Shown here one piece after another: positions 1 through 6,842 of a stretch of DNA of 15,647 nucleotides. The first letter of the stretch is position 1. Each line of letters begins with the position of its first letter. Source of the stretch: DASSFZ01 sp036514635 (GTDB taxonomy: Bacteria > Chloroflexota > Anaerolineae > Fen-1058). The stretch covers positions 1-15,647 of the forward strand of contig DATBWU010000147.1 in assembly GCA_036514635.1 (NCBI GenBank), read 5' to 3'. The notes under the pieces are model-generated. The model saw only the letters and a list, made by a program, of their open reading frames with translations. It searched no databases and had not been told where the DNA came from. A program made the translations under genes and the position numbers.

Positions 1-17
1 AGCTATCTTGATCGCTT

Positions 18-121
18 CTATAGCCGTTAAGATTTGCTTTTGGAAAGCAGCGCTCAAGACTTCCGAAGTCTCGGAGACTTCGGAAGTCTGAAACTCCGAT
101 TCATTTTCTTAACGGCTATAG
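18..121. repeat. Nested inverted repeat, MITE-like, about 104 bp
   Basis: The outer arms are a perfect 15-bp inverted repeat: ctatagccgttaaga at 18-32 and its reverse complement at 107-121. Between them lies a second perfect inverted repeat (57-71 and 75-89), and a small gcttt/aaagc hairpin at 36-48. Each outer end carries TATAG/CTATA, so the core could be read as flanked by TA dinucleotides. A loose direct repeat atcgct occurs at 11-16 and 127-132 but does not abut both ends. The shape suggests a small non-autonomous element or a structured intergenic repeat downstream of the HEPN gene. No transposase is present. Copy number elsewhere in the genome would decide. Confidence 0.55.
57..89. repeat. 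Perfect 15-bp palindromic hairpin
   Basis: Arm agacttccgaagtct at 57-71 is exactly complementary to 75-89 with a 3-base CGG loop. Each arm is itself almost palindromic (agacttc, one central base, gaagtct), so the site can fold as one long stem or as two short ones. It lies 68 bp past the HEPN stop codon. No T-run follows on either strand, so it is not a classical rho-independent terminator, though it could block 3' decay or act as an interspersed repeat. Confidence 0.7.
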
Positions 122-156
122 TACCCATCGCTCGCCGCGCCACCTCTATCATCACA

Positions 157-570
157 TCATTGGGACCGGATCACAGACTCGGCGACGGACACGACATACC
201 GCGCATCCTCGATAGCCCGTGTCGCATCAGCCTGGGAGTACTCCTCAGTTGGAATGAAGTCAATGTCACCGTAAAATGCGAACTCGCGTTCCTTGCGCAG
301 CCAGCCCGAGATTTCCGACAGACGCTCGATCTGCGAGCTAACCGGTTCGGCGAACCGGCCGCGATATTCCTGTAATAGTTGGCTGACGTCGTGCCATTTG
401 GGTGGCTCAACGCCCACTTGCCGCAGCATTCCCTTCAGCGCCAGCTCGACGATCTCCTGTGCCTCGCGCACAACATCGGAATAGGCCGCATCGTCGAGTA
501 ACACCGCCAGGATCTTGAGCCGCTTCTGAGCCTTGATCAGATAGCTTTCCGCCAGGGAGATATTCGTCAC
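157..570 (-). CDS. HEPN domain protein, partner of adjacent MNT nucleotidyltransferase
   Basis: A 137-residue, all-helical protein matching the HEPN family (PF05168-like). The start is GTG at 570, overlapping the upstream nucleotidyltransferase stop by four bases (GTGA), which implies translational coupling. Visible family marks are the helix around REAQEIVELALKGML (35-49), the WHDVSQLL segment (59-66), the KEREFAFYGD motif (93-102), and a closing helix near ARYVVSVAESVI. HEPN toxins such as HepT are RNases using R-X4-6-H. Here R95 is followed by four residues and then Tyr100 where His is expected, so nuclease activity is uncertain. Paired HEPN/MNT genes usually form toxin-antitoxin modules in which the MNT protein modifies the HEPN partner. 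The pair follows a Wzz gene in the same direction. The family assignment is firm; the toxin role is inference. Confidence 0.85.
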   Translation of the reverse strand: MTNISLAESYLIKAQKRLKILAVLLDDAAYSDVVREAQEIVELALKGMLRQVGVEPPKWHDVSQLLQEYRGRFAEPVSSQIERLSEISGWLRKEREFAFYGDIDFIPTEEYSQADATRAIEDARYVVSVAESVIRSQ

Positions 571-1073
571 AGCTCAAAAACCTCGCCGGGCTTGTAATCG
601 GGTTTCAGGTCCCAGTACCAGGCGCTTCCCCGCCAGACACGGCGCGCACCCAGGCGCTGCAGACGGGCTTTGAAGCCGGCCAAGGCCTGCCGTAAAAAAT
701 CCCCGCGATCGTACAGGACACGCGCATCCTCGATCATATCCAGCAGCAGCGGGCTGCCCTGCTCGATCTCGGCGGGCGTTTTGAAAACGGGCGACAATTC
801 CGGCGCGAGGCCGGCAGAACGGGCCTCGGCCAGGTGCGCAGCCAGCGCCGCTTCCACCGGGCGAAATTCGGCAACGCGCCGCAGACGGCCATTCGGCAGG
901 CCCTCCACCACGATCAAAACGTCCACGTCGGAATCCGAGCGTGGGGTGCCCCGGCCGACAGAGCCAAAAACCGCCACTGAAACCAGGCGCGCGCCATAGT
1001 ATTGGCAGCAGGCAGCCAACAGATGCGCCAGCAACTTCTCAAATTCCACGTTTAGCGAGTGACTCGTTGTCAT
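567..1073 (-). CDS. MNT-type minimal nucleotidyltransferase (putative antitoxin)
   Basis: A 168-residue protein with the complete minimal nucleotidyltransferase signature GSX10DXD: G37-S38 in VFGSVGRG, then D49 and D51 in SDSDVDVLIV. Members of this polymerase-beta fold group (PF01909/PF18765-like) transfer nucleotides. In the characterised MntA/HepT pair the MNT protein AMPylates and neutralises the HEPN toxin. Here the C-terminal half (about 75-168) is longer than in the shortest MNT proteins and ends in a Trp- and Tyr-rich tail. The ATG at 1073 has only a weak GAGAAG-like ribosome site. The gene starts 24 bp after the wzz stop, so it may be co-transcribed with it. Its stop overlaps the HEPN GTG start, supporting a two-gene module. 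Catalytic residues look intact. Confidence 0.87.
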   Translation of the reverse strand: MTTSHSLNVEFEKLLAHLLAACCQYYGARLVSVAVFGSVGRGTPRSDSDVDVLIVVEGLPNGRLRRVAEFRPVEAALAAHLAEARSAGLAPELSPVFKTPAEIEQGSPLLLDMIEDARVLYDRGDFLRQALAGFKARLQRLGARRVWRGSAWYWDLKPDYKPGEVFEL

Positions 1074-1097
1074 GGGGAAACTTCTCGCCGTGAAAAG

Positions 1098-2351
1098 TCA
1101 GTTCGCGCGGGTCGATGTCGCCAGCACCGGCGACTTCTCCGCCACCGGGCGGCGCGCATCGATCACAAACGCCACGATTACGCCGACGATCAACCCCAGC
1201 ACGCTACCCAACACCGTATTCAGCACCTTCCGTGGCCCCACCGGCTCCGTCGGCACAGCCGCCCGACTGGCCAGCCGTACCTCGCCAGTGACATCCTGCG
1301 CTGCTACCCGCGCTTCGTCCAATTTGCGCGCCAACGTGAAATACGTGTCGCGGGCGACATCGCGATCGCGCGTGAGCCGATCCAGTTCCACCTGCGCTTC
1401 TTCCCTGGTCTTCTGCAGCGCAAGAATATCGGGCTGGAGCGCTTCAACTTGCCGCTTGATTTCGGCAGATTTGTCCTGCAACGCATCGACCAACGCATTC
1501 AATGAGGCAATCTGCTCAGCCACCGTGCGGTTGGCCAGAACGCCACTGCCGCTAATCTGTAACTGGATCGGCACATTCGGCTGCGTGCTGAGCGCATCTA
1601 TCTGAACATACAGGGCAGCCAATTCATCGGCCAGCGTCACTGTCTCGCTCGAATCTTGTTGAGCCAGTTGTTGCTGCAAGCTGCGCGCATTTTGAACGAT
1701 CAGCGCGAGCCGCTGATCGGCTGCCAGATAATCCACCAGCGTCGTCTGCGTGGCGCTCAACTGGATAGTCGCTATGAGGAGGGGATTCCGCGCCTGGAAA
1801 TCAACCAGTGCCTGTTCAGCCGTCTTGAGCTTCTGGTCCGCCTCAGTCACCTGCGTCTCAAAGAACGCCACCTCGCTCGAGCGTTGCTGGTACAAATCGT
1901 TGGCGTATGTCACGTACTGTTCGGCCCACGTGTTCGCAATGTCCTGGGCCTGCTTCGGATCCTGATCCGTCGCCGCGAGGCGGATCAAGCTAGGATCGGA
2001 TCCACCTCTTGCGCTCAACCGCGCGCGGAAACGGGCTAACTCATGATCCTCCACCTCCAACTTGCTTCCCAGCCCATCGATAACCTGCCTCACCAGATCA
2101 TCATTCAGCGCCAGCTCGGGGAAGGCTTTATAGGGTTGCTGAAGATCGGTCAGGTTTTGGATACGGGGATCAAATTGTAGTTGATAACGGGGGCCGGTCA
2201 CGATAACTAACGCCGTCGCTTGGTACGTCGGCGGGACTATGGAACTGACTATCAGCACCGCTCCTGCTGCGATAACCGTGAATGCGACCACCCACTTCCA
2301 TCGCCGAACCAGCACGCCAAAGTATTTCCGCAGATCGATTTCGTCTTCCAT
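1098..2351 (-). CDS. Wzz-like polysaccharide chain-length determinant protein
   Basis: A 417-residue inner-membrane protein of the polysaccharide co-polymerase (Wzz, PF02706) type. It has a short cytoplasmic N-terminus (EIDLRKYFGVLVRRWKW), a first membrane helix at about 20-39, and a long periplasmic or extracytoplasmic region rich in predicted coiled coil (about 150-350). A proline-rich PTEPVGPRK segment (367-375) comes right before the second membrane helix (376-395), and the tail is a short basic cytoplasmic one. There is no C-terminal tyrosine kinase domain, so any partner kinase would be separate. Such proteins set chain length of exported polysaccharides. The ATG at 2351 is preceded by GGAG with four-base spacing. 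No other polysaccharide genes are in the window; its neighbours are nucleotidyltransferase-fold genes. Confidence 0.85.
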   Translation of the reverse strand: MEDEIDLRKYFGVLVRRWKWVVAFTVIAAGAVLIVSSIVPPTYQATALVIVTGPRYQLQFDPRIQNLTDLQQPYKAFPELALNDDLVRQVIDGLGSKLEVEDHELARFRARLSARGGSDPSLIRLAATDQDPKQAQDIANTWAEQYVTYANDLYQQRSSEVAFFETQVTEADQKLKTAEQALVDFQARNPLLIATIQLSATQTTLVDYLAADQRLALIVQNARSLQQQLAQQDSSETVTLADELAALYVQIDALSTQPNVPIQLQISGSGVLANRTVAEQIASLNALVDALQDKSAEIKRQVEALQPDILALQKTREEAQVELDRLTRDRDVARDTYFTLARKLDEARVAAQDVTGEVRLASRAAVPTEPVGPRKVLNTVLGSVLGLIVGVIVAFVIDARRPVAEKSPVLATSTRAN

Positions 2352-2360
2352 TTGACTCCG

Positions 2361-2849
2361 TCAAACCAATCGCAAGAGAATATCTTCCGGAACTTGGCCG
2401 CGCAACTCCGGGTAAGATTCCAGCAATCTCGCAATGTCCGCCAGATCCTTCTGCCGTTTGCTAGCGCGTCGCGTTGGGTCTTGAGCGGCCCACACCTTGC
2501 CGCGCAGCACATCCTCGACCTGCGCCACCGGCATGACAAGGCCAAGCACATCACGCGGCGCAGCGTGCTCCACGAACGGAGCATAACGCGGGTCCGTCTG
2601 TATCTGGGCGCGCAGGTCTGAGCCAGATAGCGAGATGTTCAGGCTATGCGTGAAACGCTCAACGCGAAAATCTTGTGGCAGCAGTGCTTCGAGCTGCTCC
2701 AACTGGTCAACGGCTACCACCAGATCCAGATCCAAACTCACTGCTGGCTCCACGTAGGCATTGACGCCTTGTCCGCCAATTACACAATAGTGGATGCCAT
2801 GATCGCTCAGCAGCGCGATCAGCCGTTCGAGCAAGTCGGCGCGGTCCAT
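2361..2849 (-). CDS. Nucleotidyltransferase-fold protein (AbiEii/DUF6036-like)
   Basis: A 162-residue protein when read from ATG 2849, which has GGAAG nine bases upstream. An ATG 11 codons earlier at 2882 has no ribosome site. It shows the nucleotidyltransferase pattern: helix, then HYCVIGGQGVNAYV with G25-G26, then SLDLDLVV with acidic residues D40 and D42, and near the C-terminus KRQKDLADIARLLE, typical of AbiEii-like and DUF6036 proteins. The substrate is unknown. AbiEii relatives are toxins paired with AbiEi-type regulators, but no such regulator is next to it, so it is best called an orphan member. The stop lies 9 bp before the wzz start, so the two are likely co-transcribed. Confidence 0.78.
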   Translation of the reverse strand: MDRADLLERLIALLSDHGIHYCVIGGQGVNAYVEPAVSLDLDLVVAVDQLEQLEALLPQDFRVERFTHSLNISLSGSDLRAQIQTDPRYAPFVEHAAPRDVLGLVMPVAQVEDVLRGKVWAAQDPTRRASKRQKDLADIARLLESYPELRGQVPEDILLRLV

Positions 2850-2919
2850 TGTTACCGTCTTCCAAAACGTGAATGCGCGCATCGTGTCCGGTTTGGATGA
2901 TCACCAGCCATAGCCTGTA

Positions 2920-4575
2920 TTAAAACAAACTCAACTGCTCGGCCTGCGGCGGCGGCTCTTCCTCGTCCTGTATCTGCTCGATCTCCGCCAGGATTTTCGG
3001 CAGCGTCTTGAAATCCTCTTCCACCGTTCGGCGCAGGCTGGGCTGATGCAGCGCCGCCGCCGGATGGAACATCGGCAGCCAGACGATGCCCTCGATCTTC
3101 TTGGGCCTGCCGTGAATCGCGCTGATCTTCTCGTTGGGGAACGCGCGCGCCATCGAGAAACGGCCCAGCGTCACGATCACTTTGGGTTTGATCAGCGCGA
3201 TCTGCCGATCGAGGTACGGCTTGCACGCTTCGATCTCTTCGGGAAGCGGATCGCGGTTGCCCGGTGGGCGGCAATTGTGGCTCACGACACCGGCTGCGAT
3301 GTACGACTCGTCTTCCTCAACGCCGATGTTATACAGTGGAAAACTACGCCGCGCGTATCGGATCTCGACCTTCTTGACCACGGCGTCGACAAACACGTAC
3401 TCACCGTGGTGGTTTCTCAAGAGACGCTCGAGCAACGCTTTAGTCATATCGGGATAACGAACGATCTCCAACCACCACAGACTCAGGGCCAGGTAACCAG
3501 CCACCTCAGCCTGTTGATCTTTGATGAGGGCACGCTCCTGCACAGAGCGATTGCTGAAACCGGGGCCACGAACTTCGATCAGAATCTTTTCGCGCGGAAG
3601 GCAGAAGTCGTAGGTATACGCCGAGCCGGGCAGTGCAAAATGATGGATGTACTCGGCGCCAATTTGCTCAAGAATCGATTTAAACTCTTCCTCGCCGTAA
3701 CCGATCGGATGTTTGCCATTACCGGCCGTTATACGGGCGGCTAACGCGACACGGCCTCGGTGTCGCTCTGCAGGCGTCATGTGCTGAATCTTGGCTTCAC
3801 CGGCAGCGACCAAGGCGCGGGTGCGCTCATTGGCTCGCGCCGTGATCGCAATCGGATCGCGAAGCCCCTCCGCGTACTGCTGCGCTATTGTCTGTCGGAT
3901 CTTGGCGCGCGTTTCCGGGCTATGCAGTACTCGCCGGTTATGGCATGTTGGGCTGCACGTATGATACACGCGTGCATCGTAGCGATCGTAGCGCACGAAG
4001 TAGGTCCTGCCGCACACCTCACAGCGATCTCCCAGCGTCGCTATCGAATCGCCCTGCCGAATGGCCCGAGCCGGCTTCCACTCGCCATTCACCAGGAAGG
4101 GGTGCTCAGGGGTCACTGTGATCCGGACCGCCTTACCACCCTGCGGCGGGGAAATGACTAACGTCACCACATCGCTACCGGCCGGCAGTACCTCTCTCGG
4201 CCGCACGTATGTCACCCGGCGGAACTTTCCTGTGTGAGTCAATACCAGATCGCCGACCTTGATGTCTTTGATCGGCCGATACCCTTCGCCCGTATAGATC
4301 AGCACACGCGGGCTAATGAAGCACTTGACCACATTGGTGATGAACACCTGCTCGCGCTTCAAGCCGATGCTCGCCAGCAGTTCCTCTAGAAACTGGCCGG
4401 CTGCGCCGACGAACGGGCGACCCTGCTGGTTTTCGTGAAAGCCCGGCCCCTCGCCGATGAACATGATGTCGGCATTTGCCGGGCCTTCACCCGGCACCGC
4501 TTTCACCCGCGATTTGTGCAGAACACACTTGGTGCAGACAGAGACCTCAGCCGCCAACTGATCCAGTTCCGACAC
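2920..4575 (-). CDS. Family 4 uracil-DNA glycosylase interrupted by an intein
   Basis: Removes uracil from DNA in base excision repair. The GTG at 4575 follows AGGGGG with four-base spacing and gives the family's usual N-terminus; a GTG at 4623 is in frame but has no ribosome site. Numbered from 4575, the precursor is 551 residues: N-extein 1-84, intein 85-434, C-extein 435-551. The spliced product is 201 residues, normal for family 4. Visible are the CTKC pair (C14, C17), GEGPG (41-45) with RPFVG (53-57), the junction motif VVK/CRPPGNRDP, EACKPYL, and HPAAAL near the end. In the spliced protein the four cysteines are C14, C17, C85 and C101, the CX2C...CX15C pattern for a 4Fe-4S cluster. A Glu/Pro-rich tail ends in QLSLF. 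The product should be inactive until spliced. Confidence 0.93.
   Translation of the reverse strand: MSELDQLAAEVSVCTKCVLHKSRVKAVPGEGPANADIMFIGEGPGFHENQQGRPFVGAAGQFLEELLASIGLKREQVFITNVVKCFISPRVLIYTGEGYRPIKDIKVGDLVLTHTGKFRRVTYVRPREVLPAGSDVVTLVISPPQGGKAVRITVTPEHPFLVNGEWKPARAIRQGDSIATLGDRCEVCGRTYFVRYDRYDARVYHTCSPTCHNRRVLHSPETRAKIRQTIAQQYAEGLRDPIAITARANERTRALVAAGEAKIQHMTPAERHRGRVALAARITAGNGKHPIGYGEEEFKSILEQIGAEYIHHFALPGSAYTYDFCLPREKILIEVRGPGFSNRSVQERALIKDQQAEVAGYLALSLWWLEIVRYPDMTKALLERLLRNHHGEYVFVDAVVKKVEIRYARRSFPLYNIGVEEDESYIAAGVVSHNCRPPGNRDPLPEEIEACKPYLDRQIALIKPKVIVTLGRFSMARAFPNEKISAIHGRPKKIEGIVWLPMFHPAAALHQPSLRRTVEEDFKTLPKILAEIEQIQDEEEPPPQAEQLSLF
3274..4323 (-). mobile_element. Intein with predicted homing endonuclease, in udg
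   Basis: A 350-residue in-frame intein. Block A begins at Cys1 (CFISPRVLIY, then IKDIKVGDLVL at 19-29). Block B carries TPEH (T71, H74). Block F reads YNIGVEEDESYIAAG, and block G ends in SHN (H349, N350) followed by Cys+1 of the host. All standard splicing residues are present, so splicing should work. The insert between the splicing halves has a CX2C...CX3C finger-like motif (C101, C104, C123, C127) and a SPETRAKI helix resembling NUMOD-type DNA-binding repeats. It then has a PD-(D/E)XK/Vsr-like segment (YDF at 238-240, LIEVRG at 248-253, KDQQAEVAGY). This part looks like a homing endonuclease of the EDxHD/Vsr-like group, but with substitutions at expected catalytic positions. Splicing function is well supported; nuclease activity is not. 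Confidence 0.93.
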
Positions 4576-4728
4576 GTGTCCCCCTGGGCGGATTTCAACG
4601 TCCACAACAAGAACGCCCTGCACTCAGGGCGACCCAGTGTAGCAACTTGCGATGCTTTCAACGGCTATGAACCGGAGTACAACGCCAGTTTACCACAGGC
4701 GACGACGATCCACAACCGGGCTTGCAGT

Positions 4729-4821
4729 CAGTGTGCACTCAAAGGTTGTCAGCAAATCTAACGCTCGCCAACCGCGAGGACGCGGGCGTTGAGCCACCCG
4801 ACATGTTTTGCGTGCACACTG
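4729..4821. repeat. Nested inverted repeat between rimI and udg
   Basis: Arms cagtgtgcactcaaa (4729-4743) and the reverse complement of 4807-4821 match at 14 of 15 positions. An inner imperfect stem lies at 4760-4768 and 4782-4790, or alternatively ccgcg/cgcgg at 4772-4776 and 4781-4785. The site sits in the 269-bp gap past the rimI stop and upstream of the udg start. It could end rimI transcription or be a small repeat element. No T-run follows the inner stem on the minus strand. Nothing else recognisable lies between 4576 and 4844. Confidence 0.45.
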
Positions 4822-4844
4822 CAGTCAGGGCGCGAATGGCCGTA

Positions 4845-5447
4845 TCAGCCCGCCAGACTCTCGCGCGACATCGTGAGTCGGGCCGACAGCGCCAAGGTCA
4901 GCTCGCCAAGCGTGTTTCGGTACGCCTCGGTGTTCACGCCCATCACGCCCATGATGAACGCATTCTCCTGATTGTCCTGGTAGTAGTGCGGGCGCTTGCC
5001 GGTGATAGCAAAGCCGTATTTGCGATAGAGGGCCTGCGCCACGAGGTTGCTCTCACGCACTTCCAGCGTAATCTTGGCGATGTTCATCCGGGCGGCGCGC
5101 TCGATCATCGACGCCAGCAGGAATTCACCCAGCCCGCGTCCCCGCCAGCCGACGTCGACCGCGATCGTGCTGATGTGCGCCTCGTCGACGATCATCCAGA
5201 AGCCGCCATAACCGATAAGGGTCGAGTTTGATTCGCGGCGTGCCAGGCGCTGCAGCCAGCCGCGCGGTTGTGCCGCTTCCGCGTGGCGGCGCAGCACGTA
5301 GTAATGCGCGTTCGCGTTCTCCAGAATTTCGTGGCGATACGTGTTGGCCGACCACGGCAAGGTGAACGAGCGATACTCGATCTCGATCACCGACGGCACG
5401 TCCTGCCAGCGCATCTCTTCAAACGAAATGGGTATATCGACTATCAC
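4845..5447 (-). CDS. rimI: RimI-type GNAT N-acetyltransferase
   Basis: A 200-residue GNAT-fold acetyltransferase. The reading frame stays open upstream inside tsaB, but the start is taken as GTG at 5447 because it overlaps the tsaB stop by GTGA and the upstream residues are a basic, Gly/Arg-rich shadow. The acetyl-CoA loop RGRGLG (102-107), the STIAVDVGWRG strand, NLVAQALYRKYGF (134-146), and the closing YYQDNQENAFIM are as in RimI. It exceeds E. coli RimI (148 residues) because of an insert around 53-77 and a C-terminal extension of about 30 residues. RimI acetylates the N-terminus of ribosomal protein S18 in E. coli. Its link to tsaB is a common gene order. The exact substrate here is unproven. 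Confidence 0.9.
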   Translation of the reverse strand: MIVDIPISFEEMRWQDVPSVIEIEYRSFTLPWSANTYRHEILENANAHYYVLRRHAEAAQPRGWLQRLARRESNSTLIGYGGFWMIVDEAHISTIAVDVGWRGRGLGEFLLASMIERAARMNIAKITLEVRESNLVAQALYRKYGFAITGKRPHYYQDNQENAFIMGVMGVNTEAYRNTLGELTLALSARLTMSRESLAG

Positions 5448-6115
5448 TCTGCCGCCACTCCCGCTGTGGGTAAATAAATCGGCGCCAACGTGTCCAGATC
5501 GTCCACGTCCCCTGCCGTCACGCGCCGCCAGCCCAACTCGGCCAGGAAACCCGCGCGTCGCAGCGAGCGCGCCGGATCGGCCAACGTCACGCGCTTGCCG
5601 AGCCGCTCCTTGATCAATTTGCGCTCCGCCGCGTCGAGTTCGCCGCACAGCCAGGTGGGCTTGTCCCAGTCCTCGCCAATTCGATCGATCGTCGTCACCG
5701 TCACTTCGCCTTCCGCGCGCCACTCACCGCGCGCGCGGCGATACGTCTGCATCGCCAGCCTGCCGCGGCCGGCTTGCAACACGGCGACCAGGGAGCCTAC
5801 TTGAACCGGTTGAGCCGCCACCAGAATATCCAGTGTCCGGACGCCGACGATGGGGACCTCGTTTGCCAGCGCCAGACCCTTCGCCACTGCCAGGCCCGCA
5901 CGCAGACCGGTGAACGACCCCGGCCCGATCGACACTGCCACGGCGCGCACAGCGCCGGCCTCCAGTCCCAACTGGTTGAGCGCCCAGTCAACACACGGCA
6001 TCAGCCCGACCGTATGCTGGTCGGCCAACTCCCACGTCACCTCGACCCGCACGCCGCCGCCGTCATGCAGCGCCAGGCTGGCCGTGCGCGTCGCCGTGTC
6101 AATCGCTAGCAACAT
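5444..6115 (-). CDS. tsaB: TsaB, t6A tRNA modification factor
   Basis: A 223-residue ASKHA-fold protein (TsaB/YeaZ). With TsaD and TsaE it transfers threonylcarbamoyl to A37 of tRNAs that read ANN codons. The conserved start MLLAIDTATRTASLAL, the signature GPGSFTGLRAGLAVAKGLAL, and the C-terminal LAPIYLP are present. The ATG at 6115 fits the family N-terminus and has GAG nine bases upstream; in-frame ATG 6124 and GTG 6136 are possible alternatives. The stop overlaps the rimI start. The gap from tsaE is filled by tandem 34-bp repeats. tsaD is not in the window. Confidence 0.93.
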   Translation of the reverse strand: MLLAIDTATRTASLALHDGGGVRVEVTWELADQHTVGLMPCVDWALNQLGLEAGAVRAVAVSIGPGSFTGLRAGLAVAKGLALANEVPIVGVRTLDILVAAQPVQVGSLVAVLQAGRGRLAMQTYRRARGEWRAEGEVTVTTIDRIGEDWDKPTWLCGELDAAERKLIKERLGKRVTLADPARSLRRAGFLAELGWRRVTAGDVDDLDTLAPIYLPTAGVAAE

Positions 6116-6150
6116 GTCGTCCATCTCAGGCAGCACTCGTTATCCGTTCC

Positions 6151-6252
6151 CATCCGCTTGTCCGCTTCCCATCCGTTGATGGCCCATCCGTTTGTCCGCT
6201 TCCAGTCCGTTGACAGCCCATCCGCTTGTCCGCTTCCAGTCCGTTGATAGCC
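6151..6252. repeat. Three tandem 34-bp repeats between tsaE and tsaB
   Basis: Three head-to-tail units of exactly 34 bp at 6151-6184, 6185-6218 and 6219-6252. Each begins catccg(c/t)ttgtccgctt, continues (a/t)tccgttga, and ends (t/c)(a/g)gcc, with about 1 to 4 differences between units. A partial unit (tatccgttcc) precedes them at 6141. The last base coincides with the tsaE stop codon. The array occupies most of the tsaE-tsaB spacer of a likely operon. There are no spacers, so it is not CRISPR. Similar sequence recurs on the other side of tsaE. Confidence 0.85.
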
Positions 6253-6761
6253 TATTCGCCGACCCCGAATGCCGCCCGCTTCAAATCATGCAACAGCCGC
6301 AAGTGCCGTATCCCCTGCGCGCCGAACATCAATCGCCGCCGCGTGTCGTCAATCAGAGCCAGATGGACGTGCAGATGATCTTCCGGAATGATCCCCGGCG
6401 CGCGCTCCGGCCACTCCACCACGCAGGCTGCCCGCCCATCGAACAGATCGTTCAGGCCTAGGTAGCGCGCCTCTTCGATCGAATCGATGCGATACAGATC
6501 GATGTGATACAACACAGAGCGATCCTTCGCGCGCCGCAGTTCGTGAATCAACGTGAAGGTCGGGCTGGTGACATCGGTCTCGGCTCCCCATCCTGCGCCG
6601 ATACCTTGCGACAGGCACGTCTTCCCCGCGCCCAGCGTCCCCTCCAGGCAAATCACATCGCCGGGTTGGAGCAGCGCGCCCAGCCGTTCACCGATGCGCA
6701 CTGTCTGCACCGGGCTACCACTCATGAACTCAAACACGTCGGGAGAAAGGATGGGTGACAT
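6252..6761 (-). CDS. tsaE: TsaE, t6A tRNA modification ATPase
   Basis: A 169-residue P-loop ATPase (TsaE/YjeE). It works with TsaB and TsaD in N6-threonylcarbamoyladenosine synthesis, where ATP hydrolysis supports turnover of the complex. Visible are the Walker A motif GTLGAGKT (41-48), the SPTFTLIHEL segment (66-75), HIDLYRI (86-92), and VVEWPER (114-120), all as in the family. Start ATG 6761 has only a poor ribosome site; Met13 is a less likely alternative. The length is typical. It is first in the tsaE-tsaB-rimI group and is preceded by a clear promoter -10 element. Confidence 0.94.
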   Translation of the reverse strand: MSPILSPDVFEFMSGSPVQTVRIGERLGALLQPGDVICLEGTLGAGKTCLSQGIGAGWGAETDVTSPTFTLIHELRRAKDRSVLYHIDLYRIDSIEEARYLGLNDLFDGRAACVVEWPERAPGIIPEDHLHVHLALIDDTRRRLMFGAQGIRHLRLLHDLKRAAFGVGE

Positions 6762-6783
6762 CGTGTCGAGGCAAACGGAGATT

Positions 6784-6818
6784 GAGCGCGATTATACAAC
6801 CACCCTCGATCCGCGCAA
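6784..6818 (-). promoter_or_regulatory. Putative sigma-70-type promoter for tsaE-tsaB-rimI
   Basis: On the minus strand a perfect TATAAT lies at 6796-6791. A weak -35 match TTGCGC (6818-6813) is 16 bp upstream. Transcription would start near 6784, about 22 bases before the tsaE ATG. The -10 is strong; the -35 matches only TTG. Confidence 0.5.
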
Positions 6819-6842
6819 GGCGGCGTGTGCCATTCGCGCAAC

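Noticed and set aside
34..375. Plus-strand open frame over the left repeat and HEPN gene
   Set aside because: It reads through the palindrome and opposite to the HEPN gene, with no recognisable protein features.
5448..5723. N-terminal extension of RimI by 92 codons
   Set aside because: It lies in a second frame of tsaB, is basic and Gly/Arg-rich with no family similarity, and the GTG at 5447 overlaps the tsaB stop.
6151..6252. Possible CRISPR array (regular 34-bp units)
   Set aside because: Units are head to tail with no spacers, and no cas genes are present.
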